Source: Burkholderiales bacterium
GTDB lineage: Bacteria; Pseudomonadota; Gammaproteobacteria; Burkholderiales; Burkholderiaceae_C
Direction: 5' to 3'
DNA: 57,909 nt
Assembly: GCA_026400105.1 (NCBI GenBank)
Contig: JAPLPQ010000100.1
Coordinates: 1 to 57,909 of the forward strand
Positions 17,922-27,909 of this stretch are shown here, in pieces (the first letter of the stretch is position 1; each line of letters begins with the position of its first letter). Position numbers and translations under genes: made by a program. The notes below the pieces were generated by a model. It was given only the letters and a program-made list of their open reading frames with translations. It searched no databases and was not told the origin of the DNA.

Positions 17922-19790
17922 GTGTCTGCTTCCAAATCTTCACTAGGTGCTCTCACCCTGAGCGCGATCGGCGTCGTCTACGGCGATATCGGCACCAGCG
18001 TGCTGTATGCGGTCAAGGAAGTGTTCCACACTGGTCATGTCGAGTTCACGCCCGACAACATCTATGGCGTGTTGTCGATCTTCGTCTGGACGCTGACCAT
18101 CATCGTTTCGCTCAAGTACGTGACGCTGGTGTTGCGTGCGGACAACCATGGTGAAGGGGGTCTGGTCGCGATGCTGGCGCTGGCGTCGGAGTCGATCAAG
18201 CACAAGCCCGAGCTGCGGCGCTGGATGCTGCTGATCGGCATCTTCGGCACCTGCCTGTTCTACGGTGACGGCGTGATCACGCCCGCGATCTCGGTGCTGT
18301 CGGCGGTCGAGGGTCTCGAGGTGATCTCGCCGACCTTCAAGAAGGCGGTGATCCCGCTCACGCTGGTGATCCTGTTCGGGCTGTTCGCGGTGCAAAAGCA
18401 TGGCACGGCCGGCATCGGCAAGCTGTTCGGCCCGATCACGCTGCTGTGGTTCATCGGCATCGCGGCGCTGGCGCTGCCGCATATCGTCGACCACCCCGAG
18501 ATCCTGGGTGCTTTAAGCCCGCATCACGCGCTGCGCTTCATCTGGAACTACCCCGGCACCACCTTCATCATCCTGGGGGCGGTGGTGCTGTGCGTGACGG
18601 GGGGCGAGGCGCTCTATGCCGACATGGGCCATTTCGGCAAGAAGCCGATCCGGCTGGCCTGGTTCAGCGTCGTCATGCCCTGCCTGATCCTGAACTACTT
18701 CGGCCAGGGCGCGTTGCTGCTGTCCGACCCGACGGCAGTCAAGAACCCCTTCTTCAACCTGGCGCCGGACTGGCTGCTGCTGCCGACCGTGATCATGGCG
18801 ACCGCCGCGACCGTGATCGCCTCGCAGGCGCTGATCTCGGGCGCCTTCAGCGTGACCAAGCAGGTGATCCAGATGGGCTACCTGCCGCGGCTGCAGATCC
18901 AGCACACCAGCATCAAGGATACCGGCCAGATCTACATTCCCTTCGTCAACTGGGGGCTGTTCGTCGCCATCGTGCTGGCGGTGGTGCTGTTCAAGTCCTC
19001 GAGCAACCTGGCCGCCGCCTATGGCATCGCGGTCACGCTCGACATGCTGATCACGACCGTGCTGACCTTCTTCGTGATCCGCTACGGCTGGGGCTACAAC
19101 TGGCTGCTGTGCGTGGGCGCGACCGGTTTCTTCTTCGTGATCGATCTGGCCTTCTTCAGCTCGAATCTGCTCAAGCTCGCCGATGGGGGCTGGTTCCCGT
19201 TGCTGATCGGTGGCGCGATCTTCCTGCTGATGATCACCTGGCATGAAGGACGGCGCCTGCTCAACGAGTCGCTCACGAGCGATGCGCTCGATCTCGGCGG
19301 CTTCCTCGATGCGGTCTTCATCAGTCCGCCGGTGCGCGTGCAGGGCACGGCCGTGTTCCTGACCGCCCAGCCGGGTGTCGTGCCCAATGCGCTGCTGCAC
19401 AACCTCAAGCACAACAAGGTGCTGCACGAGCACAACCTGTTCGTGACCGTGCGCAACCATCCGGTGCCCTGGATCGGGATGGACAAGCGGCTCGAGATCG
19501 AGCCGCTGGGGCACGACTGCTGGCAGGTGAACGTCAGCTACGGCTTCAAGAACGACCCCGATCTGCCCAAGGCGCTCGAGCAGCTCAAGGGCCGCGGTGT
19601 CACGCTCGATCCGATGACGACCAGTTATTTCCTGTCGCGCGACATCGTGATTCCCACCATCGGCGGCGGCATGGCGCAATGGCGCGAAAAGCTGTTCGCC
19701 TCCATGCACCACAACGCCAGCGCGGCGGCGCAGTTCCTCAACCTGCCCAACAACGCGGTGGTCGAGCTGGGTTCCAAGATCGAAATCTAA
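17922..19790 (+). CDS. kup: Low-affinity potassium uptake protein Kup
   Basis: A 622-residue K+/H+ symporter of the KUP/HAK/KT family with about 12 membrane helices and a cytoplasmic C-terminal domain from about residue 450. The opening [20 protein letters not shown] is diagnostic, as is [17 protein letters not shown]. The start is a GTG at 17922, giving [13 protein letters not shown]; no clear ribosome site precedes it. It lies between the two glutathione genes. Kef-type channels elsewhere are glutathione-gated, so a glutathione-potassium link is possible, but the gene order alone does not prove it. Confidence 0.95.
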   Translation: MSASKSSLGALTLSAIGVVYGDIGTSVLYAVKEVFHTGHVEFTPDNIYGVLSIFVWTLTIIVSLKYVTLVLRADNHGEGGLVAMLALASESIKHKPELRRWMLLIGIFGTCLFYGDGVITPAISVLSAVEGLEVISPTFKKAVIPLTLVILFGLFAVQKHGTAGIGKLFGPITLLWFIGIAALALPHIVDHPEILGALSPHHALRFIWNYPGTTFIILGAVVLCVTGGEALYADMGHFGKKPIRLAWFSVVMPCLILNYFGQGALLLSDPTAVKNPFFNLAPDWLLLPTVIMATAATVIASQALISGAFSVTKQVIQMGYLPRLQIQHTSIKDTGQIYIPFVNWGLFVAIVLAVVLFKSSSNLAAAYGIAVTLDMLITTVLTFFVIRYGWGYNWLLCVGATGFFFVIDLAFFSSNLLKLADGGWFPLLIGGAIFLLMITWHEGRRLLNESLTSDALDLGGFLDAVFISPPVRVQGTAVFLTAQPGVVPNALLHNLKHNKVLHEHNLFVTVRNHPVPWIGMDKRLEIEPLGHDCWQVNVSYGFKNDPDLPKALEQLKGRGVTLDPMTTSYFLSRDIVIPTIGGGMAQWREKLFASMHHNASAAAQFLNLPNNAVVELGSKIEI

Positions 19791-19801
19791 CTATCTGTTG
19801 A

Positions 19802-19832
19802 GGACAGGGCGTCGCCAGGCGACGGTCTGTCC
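19802..19832 (+). promoter_or_regulatory. Long hairpin between kup and gshB
   Basis: GGACAGGGCGTCGC pairs with GCGACGGTCTGTCC around the three-base loop CAG. That is a 14-position stem with one mismatch and one G-U pair. It ends ten bases before the gshB ATG, which has no evident Shine-Dalgarno sequence. No T run follows, so it is unlikely to be a terminator. It could be a transcript-end stabiliser for kup or affect gshB translation. Confidence 0.5.
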
Positions 19833-19842
19833 CGCAAAGCTT

Positions 19843-20799
19843 ATGAAAATCCTCTTCATTGCCGACCCGCTCGAATCGTTCAAGACCTACAAGGACAGCA
19901 CCTTCGCGATGATGCGCGAGGCGCAGCGGCGCGGCCATCAGCTGATGGCCTGCGAGCCCCAGGATCTGATGTGGCAGCGTGGCGGCCGCGTCACGGCCCA
20001 TGTGCGCGACATCACGCTGACCGGCGCGGCCGACGACTGGTTCGTCGCGGCGCAGCAGGCGCCCGACGAGCGGCCCCAGGTGCTGGCCGAGGTCGATGCC
20101 GTGCTGATGCGCAAGGACCCGCCGTTTGACAGCGAGTATTTCTACGCCACCCATCTGCTGGGCCAGGCCCAGCGCGAGGGCGCGCGCGTCTTCAACGACC
20201 CGGCCGCGCTGCGCAACCACCCGGAAAAGCTCTCGATCATGGAGTTTCCGGAGCTGATCGCGCCGACCCTGGTCACGCGCGATGCTGCCGACGTGCGCCG
20301 CTTCCACGAGGAGCATGGCGACATCATCCTCAAGCCGCTCGACGGCATGGGCGGCATGGGCATCTTCCGCGTCGGCCCCGATGGGCTCAACCTGGGCAGC
20401 ATCACCGAGACCTTGAACCGTCACGGCGCCCAGAGCCTGATGGTGCAGAAGTTCCTGCCTTCGATCGCCCAGGGCGACAAGCGGGTGCTGCTGATCGGCG
20501 GCAAGCCGGTGCCCTACAGCCTGGCGCGCATTCCGCAGGGCAGCGAGATCCGCGGCAACCTGGCCGCTGGCGGCAAGGGCGTGGCGCAGCCGCTGTCGCC
20601 GCGCGACCGCGAGATCGCCGAGGCGCTCGGGCCCATCCTGCTGGCGCGTGGCCTGCTGCTGGTGGGGCTGGACATCATCGGCGAGCATCTGACCGAGATC
20701 AACGTCACGAGTCCGACCTGCTTCCAGGAGATCTTCGACCAGACCGGCTGTGACGTCGCGGCGCTCTACCTCGACGCGCTCGAGGCGGCGCTGGCCTGA
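19843..20799 (+). CDS. gshB: Glutathione synthetase
   Basis: A 318-residue ATP-grasp ligase adding glycine to gamma-glutamylcysteine. It has the family opening MKILFIADPLESFKTYKDST, the LMRKDPPFD segment, HPEKLSIMEFP, the glycine-rich lid ILKPLDGMGGMGIFRV and the metal-binding EINVTSPTCFQEI. Length equals E. coli GshB (about 316). The start at 19843 is preferred over an in-frame ATG at 19798, which would add 15 residues made from the hairpin. Its stop codon abuts the stop of the convergent amidotransferase gene (TGATCA). Confidence 0.96.
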   Translation: MKILFIADPLESFKTYKDSTFAMMREAQRRGHQLMACEPQDLMWQRGGRVTAHVRDITLTGAADDWFVAAQQAPDERPQVLAEVDAVLMRKDPPFDSEYFYATHLLGQAQREGARVFNDPAALRNHPEKLSIMEFPELIAPTLVTRDAADVRRFHEEHGDIILKPLDGMGGMGIFRVGPDGLNLGSITETLNRHGAQSLMVQKFLPSIAQGDKRVLLIGGKPVPYSLARIPQGSEIRGNLAAGGKGVAQPLSPRDREIAEALGPILLARGLLLVGLDIIGEHLTEINVTSPTCFQEIFDQTGCDVAALYLDALEAALA

Positions 20800-21567
20800 T
20801 CAGCCTGGCTGGGGCAGGCCGTCGACGAAGACCTTGAGCTCGTTGGGCTCGAAGGCGATCCAGTCCTCGTCCTTGGTCAGCGGCTGGGTCACGATCACGG
20901 CCGCCCGTTCGCCGGGCTGGTTGAGCTGGGCGAAGTCCACCGTCCAGTCCTGGTCCATCAGCGTGGCCTGGTGGAAGGGATGCTGGCGCACCAGGTAGTA
21001 CAGCTTGGTGCTGCAATGCGCCCACAGTGCCTCGCCGTTGGAGAGCAGGAAGTTGAAGGTGCCGAACCGCCTGATCTGCGGCACCAGTTCGCGCAGCGTC
21101 AGCGTGAGCTCGGCCACGCTCGGCACGCCGGCATGGGACTTGGAGAGTTCCTGCATGATCCAGCAGAAGGCGCGCTCGCTGTCGGTGCTGCCGACCGGCC
21201 GGAAATGGCTGTGCAGGCGCGGCTGGTAGTCCTTCAAGTCACCGTTGTGCGCGAACACCCAGTGCCGGCCCCAGAGCTCGCGCGTGAACGGGTGGGCGTT
21301 CTCGAGGCTGACCTGGCCCACCGTGGCCTTGCGCACATGCGCGATGATGTTTGTGCTCTTGAGCGGATAGTGGCGCAGGAAGTCCGCCATCGGCGAGGCC
21401 GCCGCGCTGTGGTGGTCGACGAACAGGCGCAGGCCCTTGCCCTCGAAGAACGCGATGCCCCAGCCATCGGCATGCTGGTCGGTGGCGCCGCCGCGCTGGC
21501 AAAAGCCGGTGAAGCTGAAGGTTGCGTCGGTCGGGGTGGCGCAGTTGAGTCCGAGCAGTTGGCACAT
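20800..21567 (-). CDS. Class II glutamine amidotransferase (YafJ-like)
   Basis: A 255-residue stand-alone Ntn-hydrolase glutaminase domain. The start at 21567 places cysteine at residue 2 (MCQLLGLN), which becomes the N-terminal nucleophile. The motifs HADGWGIAF and WVFAHNGDL are typical. Unlike GlmS or PurF there is no synthase domain, as in E. coli YafJ, whose substrate is not established. Upstream in-frame ATGs would bury the catalytic cysteine and are rejected. The gene is convergent with gshB with zero bases between the stop codons, and divergent from pyrF. Confidence 0.9.
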   Translation of the reverse strand: MCQLLGLNCATPTDATFSFTGFCQRGGATDQHADGWGIAFFEGKGLRLFVDHHSAAASPMADFLRHYPLKSTNIIAHVRKATVGQVSLENAHPFTRELWGRHWVFAHNGDLKDYQPRLHSHFRPVGSTDSERAFCWIMQELSKSHAGVPSVAELTLTLRELVPQIRRFGTFNFLLSNGEALWAHCSTKLYYLVRQHPFHQATLMDQDWTVDFAQLNQPGERAAVIVTQPLTKDEDWIAFEPNELKVFVDGLPQPG

Positions 21568-21676
21568 GGGGTCGGCAGGGTGGGGCAGATGCTGCAGTTT
21601 AGCGCCTGCGCTCTGCGGCCAGTTGCTGCGCTGCGTTGGCTTCCAGCCCGGGGTGGGCCTCTCTACAATCGGGAGC

Positions 21677-22513
21677 ATGAACTTCATCGACATGCTGAGC
21701 GCGGCCGAGCGCCAGAACCAGTCCATGCTCTGCGTGGGCCTGGACCCCGAACCGGCCAAATTCCCCCACCACTGGCGCAATGATCCCTCGAAGATCTACG
21801 ACTTCTGCGCGGCCATCGTCGACGCGACCGCCGACCTCGTGATCGCGTTCAAGCCGCAGATCGCCTACTTCGCCGCGCACCGTGCCGAGGACCAGCTCGA
21901 GCGCCTGATGGCGCATATGCGCGTGCGTGCGCCGCAGGTGCCGATCATCCTCGACGCCAAGCGCGGCGACATCGGCAGCACCGCCGAGCAGTATGCCAAG
22001 GAGGCCTTCGAGCGCTACGGTGCCGATGCGGTCACGCTGTCGCCCTTCATGGGCTTCGACACCGTCCAGCCCTATCTGCGCTATCCCGGCAAGGGCGTGT
22101 TCCTGCTCTGCCGCACCTCGAACCCGGGCGGCGACGACTTCCAGTTCCAGCGCCTGGCCGATGTCGAGGGCCAGCCGCGCCTGTTCGAGCATCTGGCCAG
22201 CCTGGCACAGGGGCCCTGGAACCTCAACGGCCAGCTCGGCCTGGTGGTCGGCGCGACCTATCCGGAAGAGATCCGGCGCGTGCGCGAACTCGCCCCCACC
22301 TTGCCGCTGCTGATCCCGGGCGTCGGCGCCCAGGGTGGCGACGCCAAGTCCACGGTGCAGGCCGGCTGGCGTGGCCAGGCAGGCAAGACGACTGGCGCCG
22401 TGATCGTCAACTCCTCGCGCGCCGTGCTGTATGCCAGCGCCGGCCCGGATTTTGCCCAGGCTGCGCGCGCCGAGGCGCTGCGCACGCGCGAACTGCTCAA
22501 CGCCGGGCGCTGA
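21677..22513 (+). CDS. pyrF: Orotidine 5'-phosphate decarboxylase (type 2)
   Basis: A 278-residue TIM-barrel decarboxylase producing UMP in pyrimidine synthesis. The longer type-2 form is recognised by [13 protein letters not shown] at the N-terminus, the catalytic segment [17 protein letters not shown] (Asp-Lys-Asp network), [13 protein letters not shown] and [12 protein letters not shown]. The ATG at 21677 has GGGAGC immediately upstream. A longer in-frame start at 21437 overlaps the divergent amidotransferase gene and is rejected. Confidence 0.95.
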   Translation: MNFIDMLSAAERQNQSMLCVGLDPEPAKFPHHWRNDPSKIYDFCAAIVDATADLVIAFKPQIAYFAAHRAEDQLERLMAHMRVRAPQVPIILDAKRGDIGSTAEQYAKEAFERYGADAVTLSPFMGFDTVQPYLRYPGKGVFLLCRTSNPGGDDFQFQRLADVEGQPRLFEHLASLAQGPWNLNGQLGLVVGATYPEEIRRVRELAPTLPLLIPGVGAQGGDAKSTVQAGWRGQAGKTTGAVIVNSSRAVLYASAGPDFAQAARAEALRTRELLNAGR

Positions 22514-22673
22514 CGCCGGCCGTCTGTCGGTTGTCCCGGGCTCCGGCGCCTTGCTCCGGCGGGCCCGGCATCGGGCCGCCGTCATCCCCAGACCCTAGAA
22601 TCAAGGGTCGAGTCCACGCGTGCCGCTGTCCGGCCCGTGGGCGCAAGTCCATTCACCCTATTCGGAGTCAAGC

Positions 22674-23903
22674 ATGGCTGTCAACTGGACCGCACCCGAG
22701 GCCGCTAGCCTCCTGCCCATCGCGGGCGTCAAGATCGGTATCGCCGAAGCCGGCGTGCGCAAGGCCAATCGCAAGGACTTGACCGTCTTCCTGCTCGACG
22801 CGGGCACTGCAGTGGCTGGCGTCTTCACGCAGAATCGGTTCTGCGCCGCTCCGGTGCAGGTCTGCCGCGAGCACCTGAGCGCCCAGCACGGCATCCGCGC
22901 GCTGGTGATCAACACCGGCAATGCCAATGCCGGCACCGGCGCACCGGGTCTGGTCGATGCGCGTGCCACCTGCATCGCGCTGGCGCGCCAGCTCAGCGTT
23001 TCGCCCGAGCAGATCCTGCCGTTCTCGACCGGCGTGATCATGGAGCCGCTGCCGGTCGACCGCATCGTCGCCGGCCTGCCGGCCGCGCTGGCCGATGCCA
23101 GTGCCGGCCACTGGCTCAAGGCCGCCGAGGGCATCATGACCACCGACACCGTGGCCAAGGCCGCCAGCCGTCAGGCCCAGGTCGACGGCAAGACCGTCAG
23201 CGTGACCGGCATCTCCAAGGGTGCCGGCATGATCCGGCCCAACATGGCGACCATGCTGGGCTTCCTGGCGACCGATGCGGCCGTTGCCCCCGAGCTGCTG
23301 CCGGCGCTGGCCAGGCAGCTGGCCGACGCCTCGTTCAACCGCGTCACGGTCGACGGCGACACCTCGACCAACGACAGCTTCATCGTGATCGCCACCGGCC
23401 AGGCCGGCAATGCGCCGGTCACCGACCTGGCCAGCGCCGACGGCCAGGCCCTGGTCGCGGCCATGACCGAGGTGGCGCGCACGCTCGCGCATGCAATCGT
23501 GCGCGACGGCGAGGGCGCGACCAAGTTCATCGCGGTGCGGGTCGAGGGTGGCAAGAGCACCGAGGAATGCCTGAAGGTCGCGTATGCGATCGCGCATTCG
23601 CCGCTGGTCAAGACCGCCTTCTTCGCCAGCGATCCGAACCTGGGCCGCATCCTGGCCGCGGTCGGTTATGCCGGCATCGCCGACCTCGACCAGGGCCTGA
23701 TCGAGCTGCACCTCGACGATGTCCATGTGGTCAGCCAGGGCGGTCGCCGCCCCGAGTACCGCGAGGAGGACGGCGCGCGCGTGATGGCGCAAAGCGAGAT
23801 CACGATCCGCATCGGCCTGGGCCGCGGCGCAGTGGCCGACACGGTCTGGACCTGCGACTTCAGCCACGACTACGTGACGATCAACGCCGATTACCGCAGC
23901 TGA
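22674..23903 (+). CDS. argJ: Bifunctional glutamate N-acetyltransferase / ornithine acetyltransferase
   Basis: A 409-residue ArgJ, an Ntn-type enzyme that recycles the acetyl group in arginine synthesis. It is made as a precursor that cleaves itself before the threonine in [15 protein letters not shown] (about residue 190) to give alpha and beta chains. Other family segments are [23 protein letters not shown] and the substrate region [10 protein letters not shown]. The start at 22674 gives [19 protein letters not shown]. It begins the argJ / ATPase / mutT run common in Burkholderiales. Confidence 0.96.
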   Translation: MAVNWTAPEAASLLPIAGVKIGIAEAGVRKANRKDLTVFLLDAGTAVAGVFTQNRFCAAPVQVCREHLSAQHGIRALVINTGNANAGTGAPGLVDARATCIALARQLSVSPEQILPFSTGVIMEPLPVDRIVAGLPAALADASAGHWLKAAEGIMTTDTVAKAASRQAQVDGKTVSVTGISKGAGMIRPNMATMLGFLATDAAVAPELLPALARQLADASFNRVTVDGDTSTNDSFIVIATGQAGNAPVTDLASADGQALVAAMTEVARTLAHAIVRDGEGATKFIAVRVEGGKSTEECLKVAYAIAHSPLVKTAFFASDPNLGRILAAVGYAGIADLDQGLIELHLDDVHVVSQGGRRPEYREEDGARVMAQSEITIRIGLGRGAVADTVWTCDFSHDYVTINADYRS

Positions 23904-23913
23904 GCCCCGCACC

Positions 23914-24813
23914 ATGAACGAAGCCTTCGAGCGCCTGCTGCAGCGGGCCGAATCCCTGATCGAGCGCATCGAGGCGGTGCTGCCGCAGCCCATGAGCGCA
24001 CCGGACTGGCAGGCCTCGGTGGCCTTTCGCTACCGCAAGCGTGGCGGCCATGGCCGGCTCGAGCCGGTGCGTCACATGGCGCCGATCGCGCTGACCGACC
24101 TGCAGGAAATCGAGCTGCAAAAGGACAAGATCGAGCGCAATACCGAGCATTTCGTGCGCGGCCTGCCGGCCAACAACGTGCTGCTGACCGGCGCGCGCGG
24201 CACCGGAAAAAGCTCGCTGATCAAGGCCTGCCTGAACGCCTATGCGCCGCGCGGACTGCGCCTGATCGAGATCGACAAGGATGACCTGGTCGATCTGCCC
24301 GACATCGTCGAGCTGGTGGCGCAGCGGCCCGAGAAGTTCATCTTGTTCGCCGACGACCTCAGCTTCGAGAGCGGCGAGCCCGGCTACAAGGCGCTCAAGT
24401 CCATCCTGGACGGCAGCGTCTCGAGCACCGGCGACAACCTGCTGATCTACGCGACCAGCAACCGGCGCCATCTGCTGCCCGAGACCATGAAGGACAACCT
24501 GGGCGCCCGCCACAGCGAGGACGGCGAGCTGCATCCGGGCGAGGCGGTCGAGGAGAAGGTCTCGCTGTCCGAGCGCTTCGGGCTCTGGATCAGCTTCTAT
24601 CCCTTCAGCCAGGACGAGTACCTGAGCGTGGTCTGGCAATGGCTGGCCTGCTACGGCGTGCCCGAATCCGAGTTCGAGCTCGCGCGCCCGCAGGCCCTGG
24701 TCTGGGCGCTCGAGCGCGGCTCGCGCAGCGGCCGGGTCGCCTACCAGTTTGCCCGCCACTACGCCGGCAACCGCGACGCCAATCCGATGGCCGATGCCGA
24801 GGCCGACGCATGA
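23914..24813 (+). CDS. DUF815-family AAA-type ATPase
   Basis: A 299-residue ATPase. Walker A is LTGARGTGKSSLI (about residues 90-102), Walker B is FILFADDLSFE, and a sensor-like segment YATSNRRHLLPE follows. This is the DUF815 family, conserved next to argJ in betaproteobacteria. Its role is not established, though a link to protein or nucleic-acid remodelling is usually assumed. Begins ten bases after argJ, and its stop overlaps the mutT start as ATGA, so the three are co-transcribed. Confidence 0.9.
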   Translation: MNEAFERLLQRAESLIERIEAVLPQPMSAPDWQASVAFRYRKRGGHGRLEPVRHMAPIALTDLQEIELQKDKIERNTEHFVRGLPANNVLLTGARGTGKSSLIKACLNAYAPRGLRLIEIDKDDLVDLPDIVELVAQRPEKFILFADDLSFESGEPGYKALKSILDGSVSSTGDNLLIYATSNRRHLLPETMKDNLGARHSEDGELHPGEAVEEKVSLSERFGLWISFYPFSQDEYLSVVWQWLACYGVPESEFELARPQALVWALERGSRSGRVAYQFARHYAGNRDANPMADAEADA

Positions 24814-25274
24814 GCGGGCTGATGGTCGCCGATGGCGAGCGCCCGCGCGAGGGCGGGGCCGACCGCCCGGTCACCGAGGTCGCGGTCGGCGTGCTGATCG
24901 ACGCCCAGGGCCGCTTCCTGCTGACGACGCGCCCGCCCGGCAAGGTCTATGCGGGCTACTGGGAATTCCCGGGCGGCAAGCTCGAGGCCGGCGAAAGCGT
25001 GGCACAGGCCTTGCGGCGCGAGCTGCAGGAGGAGATCGGCGTCACCATCGGCCAGGCCCATCCCTGGCACCAGAAGCTGGTCGACTACCCGCATGCGCTG
25101 GTGCGGTTGAACTTCTGCAAGGTCCATGACTGGAGTGGCGAGCTGCAGATGCACGAGGGGCAGGAATTCGCCTGGCAGACGCTGCCGGTCAGTGTCGAGC
25201 CGGTGCTGCCCGGCACCGTGCCGGTGCTCGAGTGGTTGCAGCAGGAGGCCGATCAGGCTGCCGGGCAGCCGTGA
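24810..25274 (+). CDS. mutT: NUDIX hydrolase, MutT-like (8-oxo-dGTP diphosphatase)
   Basis: A 154-residue NUDIX protein. The Nudix box GGKLEAGESVAQALRREL continues QEEIGV, with all the metal-binding glutamates. LLTTRPPGKVYAGYWEFPGG before it is typical of MutT, which removes oxidised guanine nucleotides. The start ATG overlaps the stop of the ATPase gene. An upstream in-frame start at 24639 lies inside that gene and is rejected. Its stop touches that of yacG in a TGATCA junction. Confidence 0.87.
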   Translation: MSGLMVADGERPREGGADRPVTEVAVGVLIDAQGRFLLTTRPPGKVYAGYWEFPGGKLEAGESVAQALRRELQEEIGVTIGQAHPWHQKLVDYPHALVRLNFCKVHDWSGELQMHEGQEFAWQTLPVSVEPVLPGTVPVLEWLQQEADQAAGQP

Positions 25275-25493
25275 TCAGGAGCGCCAGCTGTCCTCGGACG
25301 GCGCGGGCTCGAGCGGTGGTGCGGTCGGGACGCGGAACTCCTCGCTGGCCCAGGCGCCGAGATCCAGGTTCTTGCAGCGCTCGCAGCAGAAGGGCCGGTA
25401 GCGGTTGTCGGGCGCGTAGCGACTCGGTCCGCCGCAGGCCGGGCATTTGACGATCCGGGCCTCGAAGGCCTGCGGGTCCTTGGCTTGCTTCAT
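25275..25493 (-). CDS. yacG: DNA gyrase inhibitor YacG (zinc-binding)
   Basis: A 72-residue protein with the four-cysteine zinc site CPACGG and CCERC, then KNLDLGAW, all diagnostic of YacG. In E. coli it binds GyrB and blocks DNA binding. The acidic, proline-rich tail is typical. Encoded just after zapD (11 bases) in the same direction, as in many proteobacteria. Confidence 0.93.
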   Translation of the reverse strand: MKQAKDPQAFEARIVKCPACGGPSRYAPDNRYRPFCCERCKNLDLGAWASEEFRVPTAPPLEPAPSEDSWRS

Positions 25494-25504
25494 CGGTTCT
25501 CCTC

Positions 25505-26260
25505 TCAGGCGCAGAGCGTCACTTCGAGCGGCATGTTGGCCAGCGCCGGCTGCAGGCGGCCGTCATCGCTGCGCTGCATCAGCCGCACCGAGAACAGCAG
25601 CCGGTTGCCGCTGATCTCGGGCACCAGGCCCAGCGCGGGGTCCAGCCGCAGCCGCAGCAACTGAAAACTGCGTCCCGCTGGCAGATGTTGCTGGAACTGC
25701 CCGTCCGTGGCCACGACCTTGTGCGGCATGCCGCTGTCGCGCAGCATCTTCATGAGCAGGTTCAGGGCACTGCTCAGGCTTTTGAATTCGGCGGTCCATT
25801 GCGCCAGATCGCGCTGGCGTGCTGCGACCGGCCGGTGCAGCCACTCATGGTAGATTGGCAGGTCGAATTCGCAGGTTCCACCTGGAATCGCCATGCGGTT
25901 GCGCACCGACATCAGCCATTCGTGCCCGTTCAGGCTGTAGCCGACCCGGCCGGCGTCGCTGTTGAGCGCGGCGAAACAGGTATCGAACTGGGCAATGAAG
26001 CCGTCGAGTGCCTGTTTCGAGATCGACGGGCTGTCGCGATAGCCATTGAGTACCTGCTTGTGGCGCTCGATGTCCTTCATGACTTCGGACTTGAGGTCGG
26101 AGCGCGAACTGACATCCATCAGCTCGAACAGGGTCTGGATCGCGTAATGGTGGTCGACCGCTTGCGTGCGTGACACCAGCTCACCGAGCCGGCGCAGCAG
26201 ATGTTCCAGCCGCAGGTAGGTGCGAATGCGTTCGTTGAAGGGGTACTCGTAGAGGATCAC
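25505..26260 (-). CDS. zapD: Cell division protein ZapD
   Basis: A 251-residue ZapD (YacF) protein that cross-links FtsZ filaments at the division ring. Typical segments are LYEYPFNERIRTYLRLE at the N-terminus, DFI-like helical runs and YEHPLNE-type beginnings shared with the family, and LPIYHEWLH in the middle. The start is a GTG at 26260; no ATG lies in frame nearby. The order coaE-zapD-yacG is a widespread arrangement. Confidence 0.92.
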   Translation of the reverse strand: MILYEYPFNERIRTYLRLEHLLRRLGELVSRTQAVDHHYAIQTLFELMDVSSRSDLKSEVMKDIERHKQVLNGYRDSPSISKQALDGFIAQFDTCFAALNSDAGRVGYSLNGHEWLMSVRNRMAIPGGTCEFDLPIYHEWLHRPVAARQRDLAQWTAEFKSLSSALNLLMKMLRDSGMPHKVVATDGQFQQHLPAGRSFQLLRLRLDPALGLVPEISGNRLLFSVRLMQRSDDGRLQPALANMPLEVTLCA

Positions 26261-26295
26261 AGGGCACGCATCGGGATTTCAGGCTTAACTGGTCA

Positions 26296-26910
26296 TCATA
26301 GCCCGAATCGCTGACACAGCTGTTGCCACTGCTGCCTGACCTGAGCCCCGAGTTCGGCCAGAGTGACCCCTTCGTTATCGATCACGCAGTCGGCGATCGC
26401 CAGTCTTTGCTCGCGGCTGGCCTGTGCCGCCAGCACGGCCAGGACCTGGGGCCGTGGCCAGCCGTTGCGCTGCATCACGCGCCGGATCTGGGTTTCGGGC
26501 GCGCAGTCGACGACCCAGATCAGGTCGCAGCGCTCGCGCCAGGCGCTCGACTCGGCCAGCAGCGGCAGGTCCAGCACCGCGACGCCGCGCTGCAGGGCCG
26601 CCAGCTGCTGGTCGATCTTGGCGCGCACGATCGGGTGGATGATGCGCTCGAGCTGCGCCCGCGCCGTCGGGTCGGCAAAGATGCGCGCGCGCATGCGGTC
26701 GCGGTCCATCGCCTGGTCGGCCGTGATGAATTCGTCGCCGAAGGCCGCGCGCACCGCCTCGATCGCGCTGCCCCCGGCTGCCGTGCTGGCGCGCGAAATC
26801 GCATCGGCGTCGATCAGCGTCGCGCCTGACTCGACCAGCAGGGCAGCGACCGTGCTCTTGCCGCTGCCGATGCCGCCTGTCAGCCCCAGTCGCACGCAGG
26901 GGTGTTTCAT
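26296..26910 (-). CDS. coaE: Dephospho-CoA kinase
   Basis: A 204-residue P-loop kinase performing the last step of coenzyme A synthesis. The motifs are [13 protein letters not shown] (Walker A, about residues 9-21), the DADAISR segment and LDLPLLAE. The ATG at 26910 shares a base with the pilD stop (TGATG), so translation is coupled. An in-frame ATG five codons upstream is within pilD and is less likely. Confidence 0.95.
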   Translation of the reverse strand: MKHPCVRLGLTGGIGSGKSTVAALLVESGATLIDADAISRASTAAGGSAIEAVRAAFGDEFITADQAMDRDRMRARIFADPTARAQLERIIHPIVRAKIDQQLAALQRGVAVLDLPLLAESSAWRERCDLIWVVDCAPETQIRRVMQRNGWPRPQVLAVLAAQASREQRLAIADCVIDNEGVTLAELGAQVRQQWQQLCQRFGL

Positions 26911-27758
26911 CAGAGTCCGATCCATTGCAGGAAATGATCAGGGCCGAACAAGAGGGCCCACAGCCCGCTCAGCGCCAGGAAGGGGCCGAACGGGACATAG
27001 CCGCCCTCGCGCAGCCCTGGGCCCAGCTTGAGCCCTATGCCTACCACCGCTCCGCTCAGCGAGGCCAGCAGGATCATCGGAATCAGCGCCGGCCAGCCGA
27101 ACCAGGCGCCTAAAGCGGCGAACAGCTTGAAGTCGCCGTAGCCCATGCCCTCCTTGCCGGTCGCGAGCTTGAAGGCCCAGTAGACCAGCCAGAGCGAGAG
27201 ATAGCCCCCGACCGCGCCCCAGAGCGCAGCGCTCAGGCTGGTGGCGGTCCAGCCCAGCGCCGCCACGATCAGGCCGGCCCAGATCAGCGGCAGCGTGATG
27301 TCGTCGGGCAGCAGCGTCGTGTCCCAGTCGATGCAGGCCAGTGCAATCAGTGCGGCGGCCAGTCCGCAGCCGGCCAGCCCGGCCAGGCCGTTGCCATGCA
27401 CGGCGACCACCGCGGCAAACAGGATGCCGGTCAGCGCCTCGACCAGCGGGTAGCGCCAGCTGATCTGGGTCTGGCAGCTGGCGCAGCGCCCGCGCAGCAG
27501 GACATAGCTCAACAGCGGGATGTTCTGCTGCCAGCGGATCAGCGCGCCGCAGCCGGGACAGCGCGAGCGCGGCTGCGCCAGGCTCAGGGGCGCTTCCGCT
27601 TGGGGCTCCTGACCGGCCAGTTCGGCGCATTCGCGTGCCCAGCGCTGCTCGAGCATCAGCGGCAGGCGGTGAATCACCACATTGAGGAAGCTGCCGACCA
27701 GCAGGCCAAGCAAGCCGGCCAGCCACCAGTTCCATATTCCGAGCGGGAGGTCTAACAA
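26910..27758 (-). CDS. pilD: Type IV prepilin peptidase / N-methyltransferase
   Basis: A bifunctional inner-membrane aspartic peptidase that cleaves and N-methylates type IV pilins and pseudopilins. Two CxxC pairs (CPGCG and CASCQ, about residues 80-110) form the zinc site of the methylase part. The peptidase aspartates are in [13 protein letters not shown] and GMGYGDFKL. About eight membrane helices are seen. The start is uncertain: a TTG at 27758 has AAAGG eight bases upstream and gives a normal-length protein, while a GTG at 27800 would add 14 residues without a ribosome site. pilC usually sits directly upstream, but here four foreign-direction signalling genes intervene. Confidence 0.9.
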   Translation of the reverse strand: MLDLPLGIWNWWLAGLLGLLVGSFLNVVIHRLPLMLEQRWARECAELAGQEPQAEAPLSLAQPRSRCPGCGALIRWQQNIPLLSYVLLRGRCASCQTQISWRYPLVEALTGILFAAVVAVHGNGLAGLAGCGLAAALIALACIDWDTTLLPDDITLPLIWAGLIVAALGWTATSLSAALWGAVGGYLSLWLVYWAFKLATGKEGMGYGDFKLFAALGAWFGWPALIPMILLASLSGAVVGIGLKLGPGLREGGYVPFGPFLALSGLWALLFGPDHFLQWIGL

Positions 27759-27909
27759 TGGGTTTACCTTTGGGTTAACATCTCTAGCATAGTTTGACAC
27801 GACTGCTGGCCGGATTCACGCTGCGGCGTAGCCGGATTATCGTGACGATTCCTGATCGTAACGCAGCCGATCGCGCTACATGGGTATGGATGATGGAGGC
27901 TGGCTTGTG

